This document shows, piece after piece, positions 1 to 6,351 of a stretch of 11,660 nucleotides of DNA; within the stretch, counting starts at the first letter, position 1; each line of letters starts with the position of its first letter. Source of the DNA: JAWLCG01 sp041687295 (GTDB taxonomy: Bacteria > Planctomycetota > Phycisphaerae > SM23-33 > FEN-1343); NCBI GenBank assembly GCA_041687295.1, contig JAWLCG010000136.1:1-11660 (forward strand), read 5' to 3'. The notes beneath the pieces are model-generated. The model saw only the letters and a program-made list of their open reading frames with translations. It searched no databases and was not told where the DNA came from. A program made the translations under genes and the position numbers.

Positions 1-368
1 GCGTCTTCATGCACACCGGGCACCACATCGACCTGGCCGTCACCCTCCGCGATGGCCAGCGCGTCGCCCTGGTCCGCCGACGCCACGACGACCTGACCGT
101 CGAGGTCGCCCGCACGCCCCTGCCGCCCGGGCCCGTCCGCCTGGAGGTCCAGAGCAACACCTGGGCGTACTTCTTCCTCGCCGGCCCTGCCGGTCAGGAG
201 CCCGCACGCCTGGCCAAGGCCCAGAGCAAGTTCCTCAGCACCGAGTTCGCCGGCGGCTTCACCGGAATCTACCTGGCCCTCTACGCCACCGGCCACGGCC
301 AACCCTGCGCCAATCCCGCCGACTTCGCCGGCTTCGATTACGCCCCTATGCCCGAGCCGCCAAAGTAG
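1..368 (+). CDS. Glycoside hydrolase family 43 protein, C-terminal domain (5' truncated)
   Basis: The reading frame is open from the left edge, so the Met at position 9 is probably internal and the catalytic beta-propeller lies outside the window. The visible ~120 residues match the concanavalin-like beta-sandwich that follows the catalytic domain in GH43 beta-xylosidases and arabinofuranosidases. The clues are HHIDLAVTLRDG at the start, a middle strand region, then STEFAGGFTGIYLALYATG and a closing ADFAGFDY, which corresponds to the usual ADFDWFDY ending. Such enzymes release xylose or arabinose from plant or algal polysaccharides, and this domain can shape the active-site pocket. The stop is TAG at 366-368. 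The gene converges with the minus-strand block and is not part of it. The family call is fairly secure, but the substrate cannot be stated without the catalytic domain. Confidence 0.85.
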   Translation, partial: VFMHTGHHIDLAVTLRDGQRVALVRRRHDDLTVEVARTPLPPGPVRLEVQSNTWAYFFLAGPAGQEPARLAKAQSKFLSTEFAGGFTGIYLALYATGHGQPCANPADFAGFDYAPMPEPPK

Positions 369-397
369 ACCGCTCGCCCATAGAACCCGCAGCCCCC

Positions 398-432
398 GAG
401 GGGCCGAGCGAGCCCCGAAGGAGCGGCCCCTC
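398..432 (+). terminator. Hairpin after the GH43 gene, candidate terminator
   Basis: A perfect 9-bp GC-rich inverted repeat pairs GAGGGGCCG (398-406) with CGGCCCCTC (424-432) around a 17-base loop. It begins 29 bases after the GH43 stop and is followed by a short pyrimidine run (TTCC) but no true U-tract. It could terminate the plus-strand gene or simply insulate the two convergent units. Confidence 0.4.
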
Positions 433-594
433 TTCCGGCGTCGGATCGTCAGCCGCACCGGCCAATGGCGGCCCACGGCGCCAGCGCCGTATGGAGTGCG
501 GCGGCCTGGACGCCGCTTTGGCTGGCTCTGCAACAGGGCTATCGGATGTGCGGGTGCACTGGGCCGCCACATCGACGGTTCAGCCACGAGTGCA

Positions 595-612
595 CACGGA
601 AGGCATTCCGTG
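595..612. other. Small perfect hairpin downstream of the CbiM-like gene
   Basis: CACGGAA (595-601) pairs perfectly with TTCCGTG (606-612) around the loop GGCA. It lies 50 bases beyond the stop of the minus-strand CbiM-like gene. There is no U-rich tail on either strand, so a terminator role is only possible. The rest of 369-662 shows no credible gene. Confidence 0.3.
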
Positions 613-662
613 GGCTTGGGCCGGAGGCGCCTTGGGACCCACAGACGCAATCGGCAAATGGT

Positions 663-1766
663 CTACCGTGAGCCGTCCGGCCCCTGCCGGCCCGCCTTGG
701 CCGCGTCGGGCAGCGGGCGTCGTCGCAGGAGGCGGGACAGGGCGAACAGGGCCGCCAGGACCAGGGCTGTGCCGACCAGTCCGGCCAGCGAGCCCCAGCC
801 GTCGGGGCCGGCGGCGGCCTCGGCGGCGGCGGTGTCCTGCTCGAGCGGGGCCGCTCCCCAGGGGGCGTCCCGGCGGGTGTAGTCGGCCAGGGGCGACCAG
901 CGGGCCTGCCAGTCGCTGACGGCCGACACCGGCGGGGCGGGCTCGGCCAGGACGTGGCCGCCGTCGGCGGCCGGCTGGTCGAGGGTCCACTCCAGCCCGT
1001 CGGGCTGGCCGCTGGCGAACCAGCTGACCACGCCGGCCAGCAGCCCCGCCGTAAGCAGCAGCGAGCCGGCCAGCGCGGGCCGACCCAGCCGACCAGGTCG
1101 CTCGGCCACCGCCAGGCCCACCGCCGCCGGGCGAACCTGCCGCAGGTACGCCAGCACCGAAAAGGTGATGAGCCCCTCGATCAGGCCGATCACCAGGTGC
1201 ACGCCCACCATCAGGACCCAGAAGGTCCCCAAGTCCACTCGCAGCACGCCGGCGGCCGCCGCCTGCACGGGCACCAGGGCGGCCCCGGCCGAGACGCCGA
1301 CCAGGCACGCCAGCCAGGCCGCCAGGTACTGCCGCATCGCCCCGGCCCGCTCGGGCGAGCCCAGCACCAGGCGGTAGAGCCCCCAGCCGGCCAGGCACGG
1401 CACGACGCCCATGTTGAGGATGTTACACCCCAGCGCCAGCAGCCCGCCGTCCTGGAACAGCAGGCACTGCACGATCAGGATGGCCGCCATCGCCACGATG
1501 CCGGCGGCCGGGCCCAGCAGGATCGCCAGCAGCACCCCCCCGCCGAGGTGTCCGCTGGTGCCGGGCAGGCCGGGCAGTGTGAAGTTGATCATCTGGGCCG
1601 CGAAAACGAACGCCCCCATCACGCCCATCAGCGGCAGCCGCTCGGCGTCGAGGGTCCGCCCGGATCGCCGGGCGGCCAGCGCCACAGCCGCCGCCGCCAG
1701 CGCCAGCGTCGCGCCCGCCACGGGCAGATTCAGCAGTTCGTTGGCCATGTGCATCGCGAACAACAT
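663..1766 (-). CDS. cbiM: CbiM/NikM-type ECF transporter S component fused to a C-terminal PDGLE domain
   Basis: This is an inner-membrane substrate-binding component of an energy-coupling-factor importer for Co2+ or Ni2+. With Met at 1766 as residue 1 (367 residues), the core shows MHMANELL at 5-12, PLMGVMGAFVFAAQMINFT at about 45-63, SGHLGGG at 71-77, and QDGGLLALGCNILNMG at about 105-120. In CbiM/NikM proteins the N-terminal Met-His and the His of HLGGG bind the metal. Residues 255-259 are PDGLE, the signature of the CbiN/NikN-like partner, followed by a long Ala/Pro-rich loop and a last TM helix (about 326-346), so CbiM and its small partner are fused. AAGGAG ends directly at an ATG (1772), with a second ATG six bases further (1766), which I chose. 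A third ATG (1754) would give an exact MHM N-terminus. The gene follows the FlgT-like gene by 22 bases. No CbiQ or CbiO gene is in the window. Confidence 0.88.
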   Translation of the reverse strand: MLFAMHMANELLNLPVAGATLALAAAAVALAARRSGRTLDAERLPLMGVMGAFVFAAQMINFTLPGLPGTSGHLGGGVLLAILLGPAAGIVAMAAILIVQCLLFQDGGLLALGCNILNMGVVPCLAGWGLYRLVLGSPERAGAMRQYLAAWLACLVGVSAGAALVPVQAAAAGVLRVDLGTFWVLMVGVHLVIGLIEGLITFSVLAYLRQVRPAAVGLAVAERPGRLGRPALAGSLLLTAGLLAGVVSWFASGQPDGLEWTLDQPAADGGHVLAEPAPPVSAVSDWQARWSPLADYTRRDAPWGAAPLEQDTAAAEAAAGPDGWGSLAGLVGTALVLAALFALSRLLRRRPLPDAAKAGRQGPDGSR

Positions 1767-1788
1767 GAACATCTCCTTCAGGACTGCG

Positions 1789-3042
1789 TCAGGCCCCCCG
1801 GCGTCGGGCGGTGAGCTTCCCGGCCACCGCCAGCAATAGCATAACGCCACCACACCCCAGAACAAGAGGCAGCCACCGTCGCGAACGCTGTCCCGCAACG
1901 CCGGGCAGGGCGGAGGAGGGCGAGTCAGTCAGGGCGATCTCGACCTGGTACTTGCTCGTGGCGGTGACGCGGACGGCCGGGTCGATGCGGGTCAGGACGG
2001 CGGCGATGTCGGCGGCGGTGGCGTTGGTGATGATGCGGACGTGGCTGCGACCCTGGGGGTCGGTGGAGTCGACGAGGATGTCTTTGACGCCGCCGGCCTG
2101 ACGCAGGCCCTGGAGCAGCGTGCTGAGGCGGTCGAAGGGGAACTTGTGGGCGACCAGCTCGATCTGCTGGCCGCCGCGCTGGTCGACGTCGGTCAGCCAG
2201 TGCTCGCCGATGCGTCCGATGGCCTGCTGGAGGGCCTGCTGGGTGGCGGCAGTGGTCGCCTTGCGGGTGGCCGACGGCTGGGCGCGGTCGGCGGCGGTGG
2301 TGTTGACGACCTCGCTGGCGATCAGGCGGGCGGTGTCGGCGGCGATGACCTTGACGATGCCGGTGGCGTCCACGCGGTGCAGCTGGAGGCCGTAGATCTC
2401 TTGCGGCGGGTGCTGCACACCCTCGACGGCCACCACCACGAGATAGTCGGCGCCGACCTCGCGGGCGATCAGGGCGGCGGCCTGGGGGTCCAGGTCGCTG
2501 CGGGCGGCCCGCTCGGCGTCGCGGCGCTGGTTCTCGCTGAGCATGTCCAGGTCGATCACCGTCAGGCCCTTGCGGTCCAGCGCGCCCTGGATCTCCGCCG
2601 TCAGCCGCCGCTCGAAGGGCCGGCGGTCGACCGAGCCGACCACCATCAGCCGCGGATGGCCCTTGCGGCGGATCAGCGACTTCCAGGCCGCCACCCGCTC
2701 GTTGAGCGAGCCCCGCGAGATCACCGCCTCGACCCGGACGGTGTAGAGCCCCTCCTGGTCGGGGTTCTCCTGCACGACGCGGTAGGTCTCCACCAGGCCG
2801 GCGGTCTGGGTGTAGATCACGTCGCGGATGAGCTGGAAGTCCCGCGTCTCGCTCAGCGAGGCCACCTCCACGCCGCCGCCGGTCTCGACGGCCCGGCGCA
2901 GGGCGTCCTCGATGGCCGCCTCGCGGGCATTGGGCAACTCGACCGGCGCCTGCCCGGTCGCCGTCACCTTCACCCGCTCATCCTGCGCCCCGGCCGGGGC
3001 CGAGACCGCCAGCAGCACCAGCAGCCAGTAAATCCGCTTCAT
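1789..3042 (-). CDS. FlgT-like exported protein with C-terminal membrane anchor
   Basis: The 417-residue protein starts at an ATG preceded by GAGGTG about four bases upstream. Longer in-frame starts would read through palindromic repeat DNA and lose the signal peptide. Residues 1-20 form a signal peptide (cleavage after PAGAQ). Residues 23-110 resemble the N-terminal domain of FlgT: VTATGQAPVELPNAREAAIE, then DALRRAVETGGGVEV, and a strand ending YTVRVEAVI. Residues about 130-250 look like a nucleotide-free alpha/beta domain with PRLMVVGSVD and EVGADYLVVVAVEG, as seen in FlgT middle and CsgG-related domains. A third domain (about 292-372) precedes a single TM helix at 390-408 and a basic tail. 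FlgT belongs to the flagellar H ring in Vibrio, but no flagellar gene is present here, so I propose only an envelope-anchored role. It is probably co-transcribed with the CbiM-like gene. Confidence 0.75.
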   Translation of the reverse strand: MKRIYWLLVLLAVSAPAGAQDERVKVTATGQAPVELPNAREAAIEDALRRAVETGGGVEVASLSETRDFQLIRDVIYTQTAGLVETYRVVQENPDQEGLYTVRVEAVISRGSLNERVAAWKSLIRRKGHPRLMVVGSVDRRPFERRLTAEIQGALDRKGLTVIDLDMLSENQRRDAERAARSDLDPQAAALIAREVGADYLVVVAVEGVQHPPQEIYGLQLHRVDATGIVKVIAADTARLIASEVVNTTAADRAQPSATRKATTAATQQALQQAIGRIGEHWLTDVDQRGGQQIELVAHKFPFDRLSTLLQGLRQAGGVKDILVDSTDPQGRSHVRIITNATAADIAAVLTRIDPAVRVTATSKYQVEIALTDSPSSALPGVAGQRSRRWLPLVLGCGGVMLLLAVAGKLTARRRGA

Positions 3043-3080
3043 CGCCACCTCGTCGCTTGGGCCCACTGTCTGGGACCGGC

Positions 3081-3092
3081 CGATTCGAATCG
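3081..3092. repeat. 12-bp perfect palindrome CGATTCGAATCG
   Basis: This self-complementary 12-mer lies upstream of the FlgT-like gene (start at 3042) and next to the tandem palindromic repeats. Its AT-rich centre stands out in this GC-rich DNA. It could be an operator for a dimeric regulator, part of the repeat element, or chance. Confidence 0.35.
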
Positions 3093-3095
3093 CTC

Positions 3096-3172
3096 GGTGC
3101 CATGGCTGCGCTTCGCGCAACCATGCGGGTGCCCGCCGGCAGCATGGCTGCAGACGGCGCAACCATGGCACC
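3096..3172. repeat. Two tandem palindromic (REP-like) units
   Basis: Unit 1 pairs CATGGCTGCG (3101-3110) with CGCAACCATG (3116-3125). Unit 2 pairs CATGGCTGC (3143-3151) with GCAACCATG (3159-3167). In each stem one position is an A opposite C on the plus strand, which reads as a G-U pair in minus-strand RNA. The two units also form one larger inverted repeat: GGTGCCATGGCTGCG (3096-3110) matches the complement of 3158-3172 at 14 of 15 positions. The element fills the 147-bp gap between the small lipoprotein and the FlgT-like gene. It resembles mobile or dispersed bacterial palindromic repeats, but copy number elsewhere in the genome is unknown. Confidence 0.65.
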
Positions 3173-3189
3173 CACCATTGAACGGTCGC

Positions 3190-3327
3190 CTACTCGACGA
3201 CGATCCGCGTTTCGGTCTGCTGGACCGTCTCGTTCGTGTGCCGCTCGATCGTCTGGCAGTCCTGGGCACAACCCGCCAGGGCCGCCGCCAGCACCACCGT
3301 CCACGCCAGGGCCATCAGGTATCGCAT
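3190..3327 (-). CDS. Small lipoprotein, 45 residues
   Basis: A short ORF encodes a basic start (MRY), a hydrophobic stretch and the lipobox LAGC with Cys20, the expected lipidation site. This leaves a mature part of only about 26 residues. GGAG lies nine bases before the ATG. The gene starts 26 bases after the stop of the LPP20-repeat gene, which indicates co-transcription. The mature part is polar (CAQDCQTIERHTNETVQQ) and ends TETRIVVE. That ending resembles the C-terminus of the upstream neighbour (VEQTTVIVLD) in having alternating Thr/Val/Ile after a Gln/Glu-rich run. I recognise no family. It could be a small outer-membrane-tethered partner of the LPP20-repeat protein. The same frame stays open far upstream, but the lipobox and ribosome-binding site favour this start. 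Confidence 0.7.
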   Translation of the reverse strand: MRYLMALAWTVVLAAALAGCAQDCQTIERHTNETVQQTETRIVVE

Positions 3328-3353
3328 CGGTTCGCTCTCCAGTTGGGGTTGCG

Positions 3354-4397
3354 TCAGTCGAGGACGATCACGGTCGTCTGCTCGACGATCCGCTCGGTCT
3401 CCGTGCGGCGGTGGATGCCCGGGTCGTTCGGCAGCGCCGCCGGCGTGGTCGCGAAGCCGCCCGTCACGTAGCCGCTGTCCAGCGCCCCCATGCCGACCAC
3501 GGTGATGACGCGGCGGTCGTGGTTCGTGCGGATCTGCTCGAAGTGCTCGCGGGTCCACGACTGGCCGTCGTAACGCTCGTCGCAGACGGTCTGGAGCGTG
3601 CGGACGACGTTGTCCAGCGTGACGCTCATCTGCACCTGCACGATGCCGTCGGGCTGGTAGCGCACCTCGCCGGTCCGCATGCCCCGCAGGGCGTGCTGAG
3701 TGGCCATGCGGATCTGGTCGCTGGTGGTGATGAAGTCCTCGACGGTGGTGCTGGCGGAGATCTGCAGGCCGTGGATCCGCTCGATGAGCTTGCGGTAGGC
3801 GTCCAACTCGGCGGCCCGCTTGGCCCGGAGCCGCTCGCGGGCGGGGTAGCGGCCATAGATGGCTGGCAGGTTCAGCGAGCGGGCCCCGTGGGTCACCAGC
3901 GGCTGCACGTAGACCAGCGAGGCCGGCTCGGGCATGTGGGTCTCGACGGTGGCGGCCCCCCAGCCCTCCTCGGTGATCACCTGCGTGCTGGTGGTCCGCT
4001 GGATCTCCTCGAAGCGGTCGCGGGTCCACTTCTGGCCGTCGTAGTGCTCGTCGCAGACGGTCTTGAGCGTGCGGACGACGGTCTCCAGCGTCGTGGCGGC
4101 CGTCACCTGGCAGGAGCCGTCGTCGTACCAGACCACGCTGTCAGGCTCGATGCGGACGCTGCGGATGAAGTGGTTCATCGCGCTGGCGATGCGGTCATTC
4201 TCGGTGGCGAAGTCCCGCACCGTGGTGGCCGAGTCGACCTGCAGGCCGAGCACGCGCTCGGCGAGCTTGCGGTAGGCGTCGGCCTCGGCGGCCCGCCGGG
4301 CCATCAGCTTCTGCTGCGGCGGCAGTTCCGCCCGCCCGATCCCCGTCCACGCCAGAGCCGCCAGGACGGCCACGATGATCATTCGCTGCATACGCAT
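3354..4397 (-). CDS. Exported protein with two tandem LPP20/FlgT-like repeats
   Basis: The chosen ATG has GGAG nine bases upstream and begins a signal peptide (residues 1-23, MRMQRMIIVAVLAALAW, ending GRAE). The mature protein of 347 residues in total contains a clear duplication. Residues about 31-148 and 189-305 share ARRAAEADAYRKLAER / AKRAAELDAYRKLIER, GLQV / GLQI, ATTVRDF / STTVEDF, VVRTLKTVCDEHYDGQKWTR / VVRTLQTVCDERYDGQSWTR, and a final WGA / MGA. The pattern of an Ala-rich helix followed by a strand ending QVTA or QVQMS matches LPP20-family lipoproteins and FlgT N-terminal domains. No lipobox Cys follows the signal peptide, so it is probably periplasmic rather than lipid-anchored. Its function is unknown. 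It heads a likely operon with the 45-residue lipoprotein and perhaps the FlgT-like gene, and the shared fold with the latter suggests a common envelope structure. Confidence 0.8.
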   Translation of the reverse strand: MRMQRMIIVAVLAALAWTGIGRAELPPQQKLMARRAAEADAYRKLAERVLGLQVDSATTVRDFATENDRIASAMNHFIRSVRIEPDSVVWYDDGSCQVTAATTLETVVRTLKTVCDEHYDGQKWTRDRFEEIQRTTSTQVITEEGWGAATVETHMPEPASLVYVQPLVTHGARSLNLPAIYGRYPARERLRAKRAAELDAYRKLIERIHGLQISASTTVEDFITTSDQIRMATQHALRGMRTGEVRYQPDGIVQVQMSVTLDNVVRTLQTVCDERYDGQSWTREHFEQIRTNHDRRVITVVGMGALDSGYVTGGFATTPAALPNDPGIHRRTETERIVEQTTVIVLD

Positions 4398-4839
4398 GGT
4401 TTTGCACTCCCTGTTCGATGGGCATCCGACCCGGCAGACCCCTGCCGTGGCCGATGGTACAGACGCGCGGACGGACTTGTCTTGCATGGAGTTCCAGGAA
4501 AAACACGTCGCCCCGGGCTCGGCGAAGAGCCCTCGTCAGTACCCCTGCTCTGTAGAATCTGGCTCTCATCCCAAATAGTTGGCGAGGAGACACTCTCCTG
4601 GGGCTCTGCCCCAGACCCCGGGATTTGCCGCATTGGGGCCCACCGGCAGGAGACCTGAGCGGTCCGTCGCCGGCGCCGGCCGGGATGGGGCGTGAGCCCA
4701 CTCATGCCGGTGGGCCCAAAGCGATAAATCCCGGGGGTGCGGGGGCAGGGCCCCCGTGCTGTTGGGGCTCGCCGGCCGGCGCTGCGGGTCGTTGTTGGGC
4801 AGCAGGCGAAGCCCGCGCTGAGGTACGGCCGTCCCTTCA
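4398..4839. other. 442-bp gene-free region between the LPP20 gene and the S8 protease operon
   Basis: I see no credible gene here. The left part (4398-4597) must hold the promoter and leader of the LPP20-repeat gene. I could not pick a convincing promoter, although local AT content rises around 4550-4580. A small 6-bp hairpin (GGGCTC 4515-4520 with GAGCCC 4527-4532) lies inside this leader. The right part contains the large inverted repeat described separately. Confidence 0.6.
4598..4756. repeat. Large nested inverted repeat in the intergenic region
   Basis: Four inverted pairs are arranged almost symmetrically. CTGGGG (4598-4603) pairs with CCCCAG (4609-4614). CCCCGGGATTT (4616-4626) is the perfect complement of 4726-4736. 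GGGCCCACCGGCA (4636-4648) is the perfect complement of 4705-4717. CGGGGGC (4740-4746) pairs with GCCCCCG (4750-4756) around a 3-base loop. The flanking hairpins with CCCCAGACCCC- and GGGGGCAGGG-type ends look like dispersed repeats from other GC-rich genomes. The 3' side could help end transcription of the protease operon (stop at 4840), though there is no U-tract. Confidence 0.65.
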
Positions 4840-6351
4840 TCACTCCGGGCCGGCCAGGCCGTCCAGGCTGACCATGCCGCCGCTGCGGCACTGGCCGGCC
4901 AGGGCGGGGGAGGGTCGGCAGGTGCGGACGAGCTGCTCGATCAGCTCGGCGGGCGAGAGATCCGGGTGGCGGGCCCAGACCATGGCGGCCACGCCCGAGG
5001 CGAAGGCGGCGGCACAGCTGGTGCCGGAGCGCATGGCCACCTCGCCGCGGCGTGGGATGCCCAGGATGAGCGTGCCGGGTGCGGCCAGGTCGACCGAGCG
5101 GGCGCCGTAGTTGGAGAATTCCCGCCACTGCCGGCCCCGCTCGTCCCAGGCCCGGCCGGGGCGCCCCTCGGCGTCGGCGGCCATCACACTCAGCACGTTG
5201 GGCCGGGGCAGGCAGGCGGGGAAGACGGACTGGCGGTCGAGGTCGAGCCGGTCGTTGCCGGCTGCGCAGACCAGCAGCACGCCCTGGCGTTCCAGGCGGT
5301 CCCACAGGGGCAGGCGGTTGAGCCGTTCGAGCTGCTCGGCCGTCACCGGCGCACCGAAGCTGCAGTTGACCACCCGGGCGCCGCGCGCGACGACGTATTC
5401 GATGGCCTCCAGAACAGCCGCCAGGTCGCCCTCGGCCCGCCAGGGGTCGGGGGCCGACCCGTCCGCCCGCAGGGCGACCGCGGCGACGAGGCGGACCTGG
5501 GGGCACAGGCCGATCAGGTCGTCGCGCCCGCCGGCCGGTCGCGAAGCCAGGATCGAGGCGATGAAGGTCCCGTGCTCGAAGGCCCCCCCGTCCGCCATCT
5601 CGGCCGAACCGAGGACGAAGTTGAAGCCCAGCCTGTCGTCGATGAGGCCATTGCCATCGTCGTCGATGCCGTTGCCGGCCAGCTCCCGCGCGTTGGGCAG
5701 CAGCGACTCGGCCAGCCGCGGGTCGGCCACGTCGAGGGCGGCGTCGACCAGCCCCACCACCGGCAGGGCCCGCAGGGCCAGCGTCCCGGCCACGTCGGCC
5801 CAGCCCAGGTCGACGCCAGGACAGTAGCGGTTCTGCAGGGGCCACTGGAGTCGGCCCAGGCGCGTGGGCGGCAGCGCGAAGGTGGAGAGTCGCAGGTTCT
5901 CGACGACGGCCGTCACGCCCGACGGCGCCCGGAGCCGTCCCAGCTGATCGGTCAGGGGGCCCTGCACATGGATGCGGACGGGCCTGGCGGTGGTCCCGTG
6001 GAAGACCAGCCACTCGCCGGCCGGCTCGGTGATCGCGGGCGACGGCAGCGGCGGCGGCGCCGACAGCCGACCCCGCTGAAGCTGCCGCCACTGGCCGAGG
6101 ATGCGGTCATTCGCGCTCTGGGCCGCCGGCGCGACGGGGCCGATCTCGAAGGGCACCGGGGCCTCGGCCTCGGCCGTCTCGGCAAGCCATTCGGAAGTGA
6201 CCTCCTGGGCGGGGGGCATGGAGCCGTGGGGCCCATCCACCCCCAGGCGCGGCGGGGCCGGGTCGGGCGGACGTACCGCCATCCAGGCCGCGCAGGCGAT
6301 CAGCCCCACCCCCACCAGGGCCGCTGCGATCCATCCGAGCCTGGCCATCAT
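4840..6351 (-). CDS. Membrane-anchored subtilisin-like serine protease (peptidase S8)
   Basis: This 503-residue protein starts in an ATGA overlap with the preceding two-TM protein gene, with AGGA a few bases upstream. An N-terminal TM helix (residues 6-26) anchors it. A Pro-rich stretch and a domain of about 110 residues precede the S8 domain (about 195-500). The triad is visible: Asp203 in VGLVDAALD, His260 in FEHGTFIASILAS, and Ser445 in SGTSCAAAFASG. Asn366 in CAAGND fits the oxyanion position, and FSNYG (412-416) with DLAAPG are typical of the family. A calcium-loop-like insert NGIDDDGNGLIDDRLGFNF follows the Asp motif. The usual D-T/S-G at the aspartate is D-A-A here, which may affect activity. 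The catalytic domain should face the periplasm, where the loop of the neighbouring candidate anti-sigma factor also lies, so that protein is a plausible substrate (inference). Confidence 0.9.
   Translation of the reverse strand: MMARLGWIAAALVGVGLIACAAWMAVRPPDPAPPRLGVDGPHGSMPPAQEVTSEWLAETAEAEAPVPFEIGPVAPAAQSANDRILGQWRQLQRGRLSAPPPLPSPAITEPAGEWLVFHGTTARPVRIHVQGPLTDQLGRLRAPSGVTAVVENLRLSTFALPPTRLGRLQWPLQNRYCPGVDLGWADVAGTLALRALPVVGLVDAALDVADPRLAESLLPNARELAGNGIDDDGNGLIDDRLGFNFVLGSAEMADGGAFEHGTFIASILASRPAGGRDDLIGLCPQVRLVAAVALRADGSAPDPWRAEGDLAAVLEAIEYVVARGARVVNCSFGAPVTAEQLERLNRLPLWDRLERQGVLLVCAAGNDRLDLDRQSVFPACLPRPNVLSVMAADAEGRPGRAWDERGRQWREFSNYGARSVDLAAPGTLILGIPRRGEVAMRSGTSCAAAFASGVAAMVWARHPDLSPAELIEQLVRTCRPSPALAGQCRSGGMVSLDGLAGPE

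Noticed and set aside
595..612. Hairpin as an intrinsic terminator
   Set aside because: There is no U-rich tail on either strand, so it is listed only as a hairpin.
369..662. Small genes in the convergent intergenic region
   Set aside because: Only overlapping open frames without ribosome-binding sites or recognisable motifs are present, and the candidates conflict with each other.
1773..1790. Cobalamin or NiCo riboswitch before the CbiM-like gene
   Set aside because: Only 22 bases separate it from the preceding gene, too few for such a riboswitch, and no B12-box-like motif was seen upstream.
3043..3171. N-terminal extension of the FlgT-like protein up to 3171
   Set aside because: It would translate the palindromic repeats and place 43 odd residues before a good signal peptide with its own ribosome-binding site.
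4398..4600. Sigma-70-type promoter upstream of the LPP20-repeat gene
   Set aside because: I could not find a -35/-10 pair with suitable spacing. The best combinations (TTGGGA with TACAGA) are about 14 bases apart.
4379..4839. Minus-strand frame continuing past the protease region through 4379-4839
   Set aside because: It has no start signal of its own, covers the inverted-repeat region and has low-complexity Arg/Pro/Gly-rich content.
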